From assembly GCA_028277345.1 (NCBI GenBank), contig JANQGM010000015.1, positions 1-33,254 on the forward strand: a stretch of 33,254 nucleotides of DNA. Direction: 5' to 3'. Positions within the stretch are counted from its first letter, which is position 1. Every line of letters starts with the position of its first letter. Source of the stretch: Candidatus Bipolaricaulota bacterium (lineage in GTDB: Bacteria > Bipolaricaulota > Bipolaricaulia > UBA7950 > UBA9294). A program made the translations under genes and the position numbers. Below, in pieces: positions 23,386 through 31,308 of this stretch. Below the pieces are notes generated by a model, which worked only from the letters and a program-made list of their open reading frames with translations, did no database searches and had not been told where the DNA came from.

Positions 23386-24678
23386 TTACCCCAGATTACC
23401 TTCCGTCTCAGCGAACGTAGGCAACGACGTGAACTGCGAATCATAGAAGTCCCGCAAATCCGCTCGTTGCTCGTCCACCTCTTCCCGGATCTTTTCAATG
23501 CTGTCCACTAGAATTTGAACGATCTTTCCATCAAGCTTATTCTCCGTCGCCATCTGAGCAAGCGTGGCTACGATCTTATCACTCCTCAATCCTTTCCGGT
23601 ACGGTCGATCCTCCTCCAGAGCCGTAAAAACATCAGCCACGGCCATGATTCGAGCGCCTGTGTCCAACCTTTCTTGCCCGAGATGGAACGGGTACCCCGT
23701 ACCATCAAGCCGCTCATGGTGAAACCCCGCCCACTCCGGCAGCTGCCTGAGCCCTCCAATCGTACTGAGGACCGTGTACGTGAGGTAGACGTGTTTTTTT
23801 ACCAACCAATACTCGGCTTCTGACAGCTCCTCCGGCTTCTCGAGAACCGCGTTGGGGAGAGCTAGTTTCCCTAGATCGTGTACATTGCCCGCGACCTCCA
23901 TCAGTTCAACTTCGAACTCGGATAGGTCAAGAGCTTTCGCGATCAGCTTTGCGCTTCGGGCTACGCCAAAGGAATGGGTTGCCGTGAATCTCGATCGAAA
24001 GTCAATGATATCGCGAAACAGCTCGGAGACTTGCTTGAGTTCGGGGATCGTAACCTGTTGTGCCTGCCCCCGGCAGGGACCGCGACGCAACAATAGCGAA
24101 TAAAGTCTCGGGGACTCTAGGTCCAACCAGAAATCTTCGCGAGTTGACACTGTCATAAATACATCCACGACCTGAGGATCAAGCGCTTTCCCAGCTTGGC
24201 CTTTTGCCATGTCTCGAAGCCGGTCGTACTGATGTAGGATATAGGTTCCTCGATTAACAGCGCGTTCGACCTTGTCCGCAAGATGGATGATTTGCGCCAA
24301 TCTCGATTGAACGGTTCGCTCGAATCTCGCGTGTGTGTTGTACTGGTCATGATGGTGAAGAACAAGTGGTGCCAGGTGGTGAAGAAACCCGACCCGGCTC
24401 AAGAGCCAAGCTCCCTTGATACAGTGAGCCTCCGTATTCAGCTCCTCCTCGTGGAGCCGCGCCTTCTCCTCAACCGACAGGGCGCCCAGGTCGTGAAGCA
24501 ATGCGGCAATGAACACATCTTCAATATCTCCTGCTTGCATCTCAGCACAACGAGCAACTTCCCAAGCGATGAACGCCACCCGGATGCTGTGAGACGCCAT
24601 GGCCGGATTCGCGAGTTCCATCGCATCTGCGAGGGACAGAAGCAGATTCCCTAGGTTGACCTCCATCTCATCATGCAT
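23386..24678 (-). CDS. Tandem HD / HD-GYP domain phosphodiesterase-like protein
   Basis: This 430-residue protein has an N-terminal HD domain (about residues 20-150, SHSIRVAFIAWEVARCAE then LLHDLGAL and LHHHDQY) and a C-terminal HD-GYP domain (about 225-400) with THSFGVARSAKLI, NVHDLGKLALP, HHERLDGTGYPFHLG and VADVFTALEEDRPYR. HD-GYP proteins hydrolyse cyclic di-GMP or related dinucleotides. The metal ligands and the GYP motif appear intact in the second domain. It is cytoplasmic with no membrane segments and no receiver domain. The start ATG 24678 follows TTAGGAAAG. It is convergent with the amidase gene. Confidence 0.85.
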   Translation of the reverse strand: MHDEMEVNLGNLLLSLADAMELANPAMASHSIRVAFIAWEVARCAEMQAGDIEDVFIAALLHDLGALSVEEKARLHEEELNTEAHCIKGAWLLSRVGFLHHLAPLVLHHHDQYNTHARFERTVQSRLAQIIHLADKVERAVNRGTYILHQYDRLRDMAKGQAGKALDPQVVDVFMTVSTREDFWLDLESPRLYSLLLRRGPCRGQAQQVTIPELKQVSELFRDIIDFRSRFTATHSFGVARSAKLIAKALDLSEFEVELMEVAGNVHDLGKLALPNAVLEKPEELSEAEYWLVKKHVYLTYTVLSTIGGLRQLPEWAGFHHERLDGTGYPFHLGQERLDTGARIMAVADVFTALEEDRPYRKGLRSDKIVATLAQMATENKLDGKIVQILVDSIEKIREEVDEQRADLRDFYDSQFTSLPTFAETEGNLG

Positions 24679-25227
24679 CTTTCCTAACCCCCTCAGCCTT
24701 TTCCCAACCTAGGTGTTCGGCGGCGCTCACACTTGAGCAGGACCCCCATGCGTATGTCGCTGTCGTGCTAACTAAAATCCTCAACTGTGGTTCTCCCTTC
24801 CCCCATTGGGGTAGGAACTCAGAAAAAACCAGGTATTCTCCTCTTCGGTCTTCCTGATCATTCCTCATTGGTGTGACAAGTAGCTCCAGCAAAAGCAAAC
24901 CATCGGCGATACCCTTCCTTGCAGTTGACTCAGAACAAGCGACAAGATACTATTGTTTGCGCCAACTAACAATCGATCATGTCCGAGAGCGGAATACGAT
25001 GAGTATGAATCTGAGCGGATGCACTGTGAGGCTCTATGGAATGTCGGTTTGGAGAAAGGTTGATCTTCGAGGCACAAGCGGACTGATGAGAATCCGGCCG
25101 GAGTGCATTCTCAGCGAGCCGCATGGAGGATGTTGTTTTTTGCCTGATTGTTATACAGGTCTAACACTTCCAAGCACGAGGCTCACCCCACGAACGACTA
25201 CGCCGGATTGAGAAGACGGAGGTAGAT
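24679..25227. other. 549-base intergenic region upstream of the metal operon
   Basis: The region lies between divergent genes: the HD-GYP gene on the minus strand and the metal operon on the plus strand. It has lower GC than its surroundings. It holds the promoter at 24925-24953 and a leader of about 270 bases. The leader contains a 7-base stem (TGAGAAT 25087-25093 with ATTCTCA 25107-25113) and a T-run near 25135. It is long enough for a structured RNA, but I recognise no B12, NiCo, Mn or other riboswitch motif. Open frames here have no family similarity. Confidence 0.5.
24925..24953 (+). promoter_or_regulatory. Promoter of the metal-uptake operon
   Basis: -35 TTGACT (24925-24930) and -10 TACTAT (24948-24953) are separated by exactly 17 bases. 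The start would be near 24960, giving a leader of about 270 bases before the first gene. Confidence 0.55.
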
Positions 25228-25926
25228 GTGAAGACCGAAGGTTGCTCGAAACACCGGCCGCATCTGGCGGTCACGATCGCACTCGGCATGCTGTTGCTGT
25301 TGGCCATGGTCAGTTTGACCAGTCTTGCGCATACGCCGATCTTGTATCTCGAAGACAACGAGGATGGAACCATCTATGTGGAAGGCGGCTTCTCCGACGG
25401 ATCCAGTGCTGCCGGAAGTGGTCTGCGACTGGAGGATAAGGACGGAAACAGCCTCTGGGAAGGAGAGCTGAGTGAGTACAGCTATGTAGAGAGCATTCCG
25501 ATCCCCGAGGTTCGACCCTACTATGTCGTCTTCGACGCTGGCCCCGGCCACGTGGTCACAAAGGAGGGTCTCTATCCGGACAGCGAGACGGCTGAGGAAC
25601 CGGAGCCGAGCCCCGCGCCAACAACAACGGCGCCAAGCCCTTCCGCATCCAACCCGGCGACGACGACTGAGGCTGCTGTGCCAACGGTCGTAGCTCCCAC
25701 GTCGACCGGTATTCCGGCGTGGTCACCTGCAGCAACGCTTCCATCAGCGTGGGCGCCTTCCTCTGGCAGCGCGGGGGCTAGCGCGCCGGACTACACGGCC
25801 CCGCTTTGGGTCATTGCGGCGCTCCTCGCTGTGATTGCTGTGCTTCTGCTCGTTGCTGTCTGCGGCCTGTACCTCTCCATCGGATTCCGCTCGGCAACGC
25901 ACTCGCGTTCGCCTCAGGGCGAGTAG
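25228..25926 (+). CDS. Secreted, membrane-anchored protein with N-terminal histidine; possible metal-uptake accessory
   Basis: This 232-residue protein has a signal peptide (residues about 13-34) ending SLA-H, so cleavage would leave His35 as the first mature residue. An Ig/carboxypeptidase-regulatory-like beta domain follows (about 35-120). A Pro/Thr/Ser/Ala-rich stalk (about 125-185) leads to one C-terminal transmembrane helix (about 190-214). The layout is like NikL-type nickel transport proteins, but I see no decisive family match. GTG 25228 has GGAGGTAGAT upstream. It is the first gene of the metal operon, 110 bases before the NikK-like gene. Confidence 0.6.
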   Translation: MKTEGCSKHRPHLAVTIALGMLLLLAMVSLTSLAHTPILYLEDNEDGTIYVEGGFSDGSSAAGSGLRLEDKDGNSLWEGELSEYSYVESIPIPEVRPYYVVFDAGPGHVVTKEGLYPDSETAEEPEPSPAPTTTAPSPSASNPATTTEAAVPTVVAPTSTGIPAWSPAATLPSAWAPSSGSAGASAPDYTAPLWVIAALLAVIAVLLLVAVCGLYLSIGFRSATHSRSPQGE

Positions 25927-26036
25927 ATCGTCGATGAGATTTACGACTCCTTAACTCGGAGGTGATGTGCACAGAGTTCAACGTCGCACGGATACGTAAT
26001 CGCGAATCTTGATCAACGTAGCACAAGGAGATACGA

Positions 26037-26891
26037 ATGAACCGAATGGGCAAACTGACGACACTCGTCACGGCGGTTGTCCTGGTGATGAGCCTGGCAG
26101 CCTTTGCGCACTACCAGCTGATCCTTCCCTCGGATGACTTTCTCGCCGACGGCGACAGCCGAGACCTGCTGATTCAACTGATCTTCACGCACCCAACCGG
26201 GGCGATCCATGCCGATGATTCGGGACACCACGCTGGTGGCGAAGGAGACCCGACAAGCATGGATATGGCTGCCCCAGTAGAGTTTGGTGTCGTCAACAAA
26301 GGAAACCGCATCAACCTAACCGACCAGCTCGAAGCATTCAAGTTCGAGCATGGCGACATCAGCGTTGATGCCTACCAGATCGAATACCGCGCGCGCGGTT
26401 TGGGAGACTTCATCTTCTACTTGGCTCCGGGGCCGTACTTCGACCCCATCGAGGACGGCTATATCACGCAGTACTCGAAGACCATCGTCAACGCGGGCGG
26501 ACTTCCGACGGATTGGAACGAGCCGGTAGGGCTAAAGGCCGAGATCCTGCCGCTGACGGCGCCAAGCCCGCTGTGGGTTGGAAATGTGTTCACGGGTGTC
26601 GTTCTGATGGACGGCGAGCCGGTTCCGTACGCCGAGATCGAAGTTGAGTTCGTGAATTCGACCCCATTCAAGGGCGCCTTGCCGAGCGTTGCGGCGCAGG
26701 ACCTGCCCGGCGGAGAGTTCCCGGGCCAGCAGATTATCACAGACGCGAACGGCGTCTTCAGCTACAGCTTCCCGTGGAGTGGCTGGTGGGGCTTCGTCGC
26801 CCTACTCGAAGGGCCGGACTACATGGGCATGGGACAGGAGATCGGTGCTTGTTTGACGTTCAAAGTTTACGACATCAACGAGTTGCCGTAG
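26037..26891 (+). CDS. DUF4198 periplasmic protein, NikK/CbiK-like nickel or cobalt uptake component
   Basis: This 284-residue secreted protein has a signal peptide that ends AFA-H, making His25 the likely mature N-terminus. It matches DUF4198, found beside NikM/CbiM transporters. It has a His/Asp-rich segment near residues 52-66 (THPTGAIHADDSGHH) and beta-sandwich repeats, including a C-terminal carboxypeptidase-like module (FTGVVLMDGEPVPYAEIEVEF, then DANGVFSYSFPWSGWWGF). It probably binds Ni or Co (or Fe) outside the membrane. The ATG follows AAGGAGATACGA. It is followed by a long hairpin and then feoA. Confidence 0.8.
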   Translation: MNRMGKLTTLVTAVVLVMSLAAFAHYQLILPSDDFLADGDSRDLLIQLIFTHPTGAIHADDSGHHAGGEGDPTSMDMAAPVEFGVVNKGNRINLTDQLEAFKFEHGDISVDAYQIEYRARGLGDFIFYLAPGPYFDPIEDGYITQYSKTIVNAGGLPTDWNEPVGLKAEILPLTAPSPLWVGNVFTGVVLMDGEPVPYAEIEVEFVNSTPFKGALPSVAAQDLPGGEFPGQQIITDANGVFSYSFPWSGWWGFVALLEGPDYMGMGQEIGACLTFKVYDINELP

Positions 26892-26904
26892 CCGATGAAT
26901 GAAC

Positions 26905-26944
26905 GCTGCGGATTCCGGGCCGATACAGGCCCGGAATCTGCAGT
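26905..26944 (+). other. Long stem-loop between the NikK-like gene and feoA
   Basis: GATTCCGGGCC (26911-26921) pairs perfectly with GGCCCGGAATC (26928-26938) around GATACA. The stem extends outward to about 17 pairs with two G-T. There is no T-run, so it may be an intra-operon mRNA-stability, processing or attenuation element, not a full terminator. Confidence 0.6.
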
Positions 26945-26982
26945 TGGAACCGTAGAGAGACTCGGCAGGAAACGAGGGAGCC

Positions 26983-27312
26983 ATGAACGCACAAGATCAG
27001 GCGACAGCGCTGCTCGCAGATGTGCCAGCAGGTGGCAGAGGACAGATCGTCTCGGTTTCCGGAGGCGAAGAGACCGAGAGACGCTTGACGGATGTCGGGC
27101 TCTCACTTGGCTCCAAAGTCGAGGTGCTGGTCACCGGGCGACGCTGCCCTGTTCTCGTGGCTGTCGGAGATACACGCGTTGCCATTGAGTCCGATCTGGC
27201 TCACCGGGTGCACATCCATGCGTGCAACAGGCCTGCGTGCGGACGAAACGATGATGGAGCCCGAGATTGCAGAAGCCGCCGGCGTCGTCGGCGCGGGTGG
27301 AGGCTTCGATGA
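26983..27312 (+). CDS. feoA: FeoA domain protein with basic, Cys/His-containing tail
   Basis: This 109-residue protein has a complete SH3-like FeoA domain (about residues 10-77: AGGRGQIVSVSGGEETERRLTDVGLSLGSKVEVL). FeoA is a cytoplasmic partner of FeoB that influences ferrous iron import. It is longer than the usual 75-80 residues. The extra tail contains HIHACNRPAC, a possible metal-binding cluster, and then an Arg-rich end. GAGGGAGCC precedes ATG. The stop TGA overlaps the next feoA start (ATGA), so the genes are coupled. The tail could partly be an artefact of frame overlap, since the other frame is also open there. Confidence 0.85.
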   Translation: MNAQDQATALLADVPAGGRGQIVSVSGGEETERRLTDVGLSLGSKVEVLVTGRRCPVLVAVGDTRVAIESDLAHRVHIHACNRPACGRNDDGARDCRSRRRRRRGWRLR

Positions 27313-27533
27313 CGCTCAACGATCTGAAGGCCGGGCAAGAAGCACGCGTGCTCGATGTCACAGCAAGCGGCGCCACCGGCCAACGCCTTCTGGATATGGG
27401 ATTCGTCGAAGGGACCGTCGTGAAGATTGTCCGGAACGCACCACTTGTCGACCCCATTGACCTTCTGGTTCGCGGCTATCACGTATCCATCCGCCATGCG
27501 GAGGCAAAGGATGTGGAGGTCGAGCTGCTGTGA
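27309..27533 (+). CDS. feoA: FeoA domain protein, second copy
   Basis: This 74-residue standard-length FeoA has LNDLKAGQEARVLDVT, GATGQRLLDMGFVEGTVVKIV and a C-terminal LVRGYHVSIRHAEAKDVEVELL. The ATG at 27309 overlaps the first FeoA's stop by four bases and has GGAGGCTTCG upstream inside that gene. Its own stop overlaps the GTG of the FeoB GTPase gene (GTGA). Two FeoA proteins before FeoB are common. It is cytoplasmic and presumably regulates the FeoB channel. Confidence 0.92.
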   Translation: MTLNDLKAGQEARVLDVTASGATGQRLLDMGFVEGTVVKIVRNAPLVDPIDLLVRGYHVSIRHAEAKDVEVELL

Positions 27534-28261
27534 GCCGAAAAGCAAGTAGTGATCGAACATTTACAGTCGCCGTGGCCGGCCAACCCAACGCCGGGAAGTC
27601 AACGACGTTCAACGCCTTAACCGGCGCACGGCAGTTTGTGGCGAACTACCCAGGAGTGACGGTGGAAAAGCGTACCGGCTCATTTGCCCATCGCGGAACG
27701 CGAATCACCCTGGTCGATCTGCCCGGAACCTACAGCCTGACGTCATACTCCCTCGAAGAGCGCGTCGCGCGCGACTTTCTCCTCGACGAGCGTCCAGCTG
27801 TGGTGCTTAACGTTGTCGATGCGGCGAATCTTGAGCGGAATCTCTACCTCACGTTCCAGCTTCTCGAGATGGAGCGCCCGCTCATCATCGCACTCAATAT
27901 GATGGACATCGCGAAGGGACGGGGTATCGAGATCGATGCCGAAGGGCTGTCGGCGCAGCTGGGAGTTCCTGTCGTGCCGACCGTCAGCAATCGAGGGTCG
28001 GGAAGACATCGCCTGCGCGAGGTGCTGTGGGAAACCTGTACGCAGCCTTCTGCGCGCCGATCGAGCTATCGCGTTGACTATGGAGAGGGGCTCGAGCCGG
28101 CCATTGAGGAGCTCGAGCGGTCTATTCAGGCTGAGGCTGATCTGGTAACACAGTACCCGTCACGCTGGTTGGCCGTCAAACTGCTTGAAGGCGATCCTGA
28201 AGTACAGCAATTGCTAAAAGGAACAACTACAGCGCGCGATTACCGATTGAGTGAATCATGA
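27530..28261 (+). CDS. feoB: FeoB GTPase domain protein (split FeoB, N-terminal part)
   Basis: This 243-residue protein contains the complete FeoB G domain: G1 GQPNAGKST, the T-x-E switch in the GVTVEKRTG area, G3 DLPGTYSLTSYS, G4 NMMD and G5-like SNRGSG. The start of the helical GDI domain follows (IEELERSIQAEAD, SRWLAVKLLEGDPEV). It then stops at TGA 28259-28261, halfway through the GDI domain. FeoB is normally one protein with G domain, GDI and a membrane pore that imports Fe2+. Here the membrane part is a separate gene beginning in the overlapping ATGA. The GTG start overlaps the feoA stop. Confidence 0.9.
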   Translation: MSRKASSDRTFTVAVAGQPNAGKSTTFNALTGARQFVANYPGVTVEKRTGSFAHRGTRITLVDLPGTYSLTSYSLEERVARDFLLDERPAVVLNVVDAANLERNLYLTFQLLEMERPLIIALNMMDIAKGRGIEIDAEGLSAQLGVPVVPTVSNRGSGRHRLREVLWETCTQPSARRSSYRVDYGEGLEPAIEELERSIQAEADLVTQYPSRWLAVKLLEGDPEVQQLLKGTTTARDYRLSES

Positions 28262-30339
28262 TGGAGGAAAGGAACCGAATGGTGAATTCGGACCTGTCGG
28301 CATCCAAAAGAGACGAGATTGCGCGACTTGCCAATGCGCAGCGCGAGGCGATCGCCGGAGCAAACGGACGGGGTCCGGAGAAGATCATCGCCAAGCAGCG
28401 CTACCAGGCGGCGGACCGCGTGGCGGCGGCCTGTGTGTCGCGCGCCAAGGCGCCAAGTCGAACGTTGACGGACTGGATCGATCGCTTCGTCTGCAACCGA
28501 TACGTCGGCCCGCTCCTGCTAGCCGGAATTCTGTTCGCCATCTACCAGTTGGCCATTGTCCAAGGCTACAACCTGACCAACTACTGGTGGCCAGTGCTTT
28601 CGTCAATCAAGGGGGCCATCCTCAGCATACTTCCCCCCGAAGGCCTTCTGTTCGATCCGTGGGTGCGCGATCTCGTGGATTGGTCATTGAGCGGGATTCT
28701 GGCAGTTTTGAACTACGTTCCGATCTTCGCCATTCTCTTCGCTCTGGTGGCGATTCTCGAGGATACCGGGTACATGGCTCGAATCGCGTTCGTGCTTGAT
28801 CGGTTGTTTCGTCCCTTCGGGCTTCATGGACAATCGGCATTACCGTTGATGCTTGGGGGCTTATTCGTCGGAGGATGCGCGATCCCCGGGGTGATGGCTT
28901 GTCGTGGTATCAAGGATGAGCGGGCTCGAATGACAACGATGCTGGTTGTGCCAATGATGAACTGCCTGGCAAAGATCCCCTTTTACCTGCTGCTCATTGG
29001 CCTATTCTTCCGTCAGGTCAGCGGACTCATGATGTTTATCATGTCAACGATCACGCTTCTCTTCGCGCTTTCAGTGAGCAAGATCCTGAGTCTGACCGTC
29101 CTGAAACACCGCCCGAGTGCGCCCTTCGTCTTGGAACTTCCGGTCTATCACCTACCGACGCCACAAAACGTGCTACGCCGCGTGGCCGAGCGCTTGTGGA
29201 TCTTCGTCAAGAAGATTACGACAGTCGTCCTCGTCGTCATGATCGCGCTGTTCGCACTGATGAACCTCCCGGGACTCGGGGACGCACAAAGAGCGTCCCT
29301 GGAAGCCGGTATGAACGTCCTCTTTGCTGACATGCGATCAGACCTTGGAGCCGAGAACCCTTATGTAGCCTGGATTACCACCGATGAGGGAGCCACATCG
29401 TACTCCACGTTCTCTAGTGAACTTAAGCAGGCAAGGCGGTCCATCACAGACGACGACGCGCAACGCGTGATGGAGCGAGCCAGGTTCGAAGAGAACCCGG
29501 AGCTATTCAAGATTGCCAGCCGTGGTCGCGTTGAGCTTACCGACGAGGAGATTGCTGCATTCGACGCGTATCATACGGCATACCGGAATGCACTAGCCGC
29601 CTTCTTTGCTGAGTACGAAAGGACTCCGGAGGCTGCACGTGAGGCTCTCGTTGCCGGCTTCTACACGAGTTGGGAAGCCGTCGACCCCTTCTTCTTTTCG
29701 CTGGTTCGAACAGGGAACGTACAGCGCCGCGGAAATGAAGTCTACGATGGGGATGCGGCCGCTGCTGGCAAAGCCTTCACAACCTTCGAGCGTGGCGTGC
29801 AAGCACTGCGATCCGATCGCCACCAGGCGCAGATGGAGGGGAGCATTCTTGGCCGAATCGCCATTGCCATCGAGCCGGTAACCCGTCTGGCTGGGTTCAA
29901 CTGGCGGATCAACATCGGACTACTCGGCGCGTTTGCCGCCAAGGAGAGCGTTGTAGCAACACTCGGAAGCATCTACAAGTCAGGCGGAGCCACCACGGAT
30001 AGCGATGCAATGCTGGAGACGAAGATCCTCGATCAAGAGACGGGATGGACGTCTCTTCATGCAGCAGCGATGATGCTGTTCATGGCGCTGTATCCGCCCT
30101 GCATTGCGGCCATGTTGATGATCAAGGTTCAAGCCGGATGGCGATGGATGCTGTTCGGAATCTCCTATCCGATGATCCTCGGACTGCTGGTCGCCGTCCT
30201 CCTGTTCAGTGGCGGCCAAGCACTCGGGCTCTCGGGCCTTCAGGCAATGCTCACGCTGTATGCCTGGCTGCTCGTTGTAACGATCGTTCTCGGGTTCATT
30301 AAGCCAAGAGGCCGGGCGGGAGATCTTCGTTCCACGTGA
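28258..30339 (+). CDS. feoB: FeoB membrane permease (split FeoB, C-terminal part)
   Basis: This 693-residue protein opens with the second half of the GDI domain (about residues 18-70), then the FeoB membrane core. Gate-type motifs include PLMLGGLFVGGCAIPGVMACR, a variant of the usual GCNVPAIMATR with the Cys kept and the Asn replaced, and VVPMMNCLAKIPFYLLL. A soluble, charged insert of about 180 residues (about 345-525) splits the two gate regions. The C-terminal core AAKESVVATLGSIY is canonical. ATG 28258 overlaps the GTPase stop; ATG 28279 with GGAGGAAAGGAACCG upstream is an alternative start. It imports Fe2+ with the separate GTPase. Confidence 0.9.
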   Translation: MMEERNRMVNSDLSASKRDEIARLANAQREAIAGANGRGPEKIIAKQRYQAADRVAAACVSRAKAPSRTLTDWIDRFVCNRYVGPLLLAGILFAIYQLAIVQGYNLTNYWWPVLSSIKGAILSILPPEGLLFDPWVRDLVDWSLSGILAVLNYVPIFAILFALVAILEDTGYMARIAFVLDRLFRPFGLHGQSALPLMLGGLFVGGCAIPGVMACRGIKDERARMTTMLVVPMMNCLAKIPFYLLLIGLFFRQVSGLMMFIMSTITLLFALSVSKILSLTVLKHRPSAPFVLELPVYHLPTPQNVLRRVAERLWIFVKKITTVVLVVMIALFALMNLPGLGDAQRASLEAGMNVLFADMRSDLGAENPYVAWITTDEGATSYSTFSSELKQARRSITDDDAQRVMERARFEENPELFKIASRGRVELTDEEIAAFDAYHTAYRNALAAFFAEYERTPEAAREALVAGFYTSWEAVDPFFFSLVRTGNVQRRGNEVYDGDAAAAGKAFTTFERGVQALRSDRHQAQMEGSILGRIAIAIEPVTRLAGFNWRINIGLLGAFAAKESVVATLGSIYKSGGATTDSDAMLETKILDQETGWTSLHAAAMMLFMALYPPCIAAMLMIKVQAGWRWMLFGISYPMILGLLVAVLLFSGGQALGLSGLQAMLTLYAWLLVVTIVLGFIKPRGRAGDLRST

Positions 30340-30354
30340 GGGAGGTCGACACCC

Positions 30355-30636
30355 ATGTATGAAGAGGTCCTGAAAGCACTGTCCGAGTTTGGCGCTTACG
30401 AAGTGGGAGAAATCTCTCGCCGAACGGGCCTGAGCAGCCCGCTTGTTGAGCAGCTACTCTCCGAGATGCACGAACGTGGGTACATCAAGCCGCTTGTTTC
30501 GGAGTGCGAGATGGAGCACTCGGGATGCTCGTGCTCCGGAGGATGCGTCAGTTTACAAACGCCTTCGGGATGGACATTCACTGAAGCGGGAGCTGCACTC
30601 CTTGAGTCAGAATCGTCGTTCGGAGCAGAGGGATAA
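30355..30636 (+). CDS. feoC: FeoC-like winged-helix protein with cysteine cluster
   Basis: This 93-residue protein has an N-terminal winged-helix DNA-binding-like fold (about residues 1-48: LKALSEFGAYEVGEISRRTGLSSPLVEQLL) and then four cysteines, C51, C58, C60 and C64 (CEMEHSGCSCSGGC). These match the FeoC pattern thought to bind an Fe-S cluster and control FeoB stability or transcription. The role is inferred from position directly after feoB. GGGAGG lies about nine bases before ATG. The tail after residue 70 is variable. Confidence 0.8.
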   Translation: MYEEVLKALSEFGAYEVGEISRRTGLSSPLVEQLLSEMHERGYIKPLVSECEMEHSGCSCSGGCVSLQTPSGWTFTEAGAALLESESSFGAEG

Positions 30637-30681
30637 CCACGGCAGAACAGAAACAAGCCAGATGCACGAGAGGAGTCGTAG

Positions 30682-31308
30682 ATGCACATATCCGATGGGG
30701 TCTTGCCGCCGCAAACCTGGGCCGCGGGATATGCCATCGCCGGCGCGGCAGTGACCTACGCGCTGGCCAAGAAGACCGACGTAAGCGACGTGCCGAAAAT
30801 GGCGGTGGTGACGTCCGCCGTTTTCGTTGCCTCCTTGATCCATATCCCGGTCGGACCGACCAGCGTCCACTTCATCCTTACGGGGTTGGCAGGTGTTCTC
30901 CTCGGCTGGCGTGCGGTGCCGAGCATCTTCGTGGCGCTAACGTTGCAATCGCTGTTATTCCAACACGGCGGCTTGACAACGATCGGCGTTAACACCGTGA
31001 CGATGGGATTCCCTGCCTTAGCAGCCTATGCGGTTTTCCGGGTTGGAACACGCCTGAAACTCAACGCGAAGTACTTGCTTTTCGGTGGATTGGCTGGCGG
31101 GTTGGCGATCGCGCTCTCCACCGTGCTCCTGTTCCTTGCGCTCCTCACGATGGGCGAGAATCCTGGGTGGCTACTCACCTACGTGGTGGTACCGCACATG
31201 GTCATCCTGGCCATCGAAGCCGTGGTCACCGGCGCGTTCGCGCAATTCGTGGCCAAGGTGAAGCCGGAGATTCTGCTGAGGGACCGATCGAAGGAGGTGC
31301 TCGGGTGA
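30682..31308 (+). CDS. cbiM: CbiM/NikM substrate-specific ECF transporter component
   Basis: This 208-residue membrane protein begins MHISDGVL, the hallmark of CbiM/NikM. In solved NikM structures the N-terminal Met1 amine and His2 coordinate Ni2+. It has about six helices and conserved segments such as HIPVGPTSVHFILTGLAGVLLG and LTLQSLLFQHGG. It captures nickel or cobalt and partners with CbiQ and CbiO. GAGGAGTCGTAG precedes ATG. Its stop overlaps the GTG of the next gene. Confidence 0.93.
   Translation: MHISDGVLPPQTWAAGYAIAGAAVTYALAKKTDVSDVPKMAVVTSAVFVASLIHIPVGPTSVHFILTGLAGVLLGWRAVPSIFVALTLQSLLFQHGGLTTIGVNTVTMGFPALAAYAVFRVGTRLKLNAKYLLFGGLAGGLAIALSTVLLFLALLTMGENPGWLLTYVVVPHMVILAIEAVVTGAFAQFVAKVKPEILLRDRSKEVLG

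Noticed and set aside
24671-24898. 75-codon frame just upstream of and overlapping the HD-GYP start
   Set aside because: No family similarity and an overlap with the HD-GYP start that gives no better explanation.
25084-25114. CTGATGAG core in the metal-operon leader, suggesting a hammerhead ribozyme
   Set aside because: The stem after CTGATGA is not followed by the required GAAA and no matching cleavage-site stems were found.
24873-25211. 112-codon open frame in the metal-operon upstream region
   Set aside because: It overlaps the likely promoter and leader, and its composition and content show no family or coding signal.
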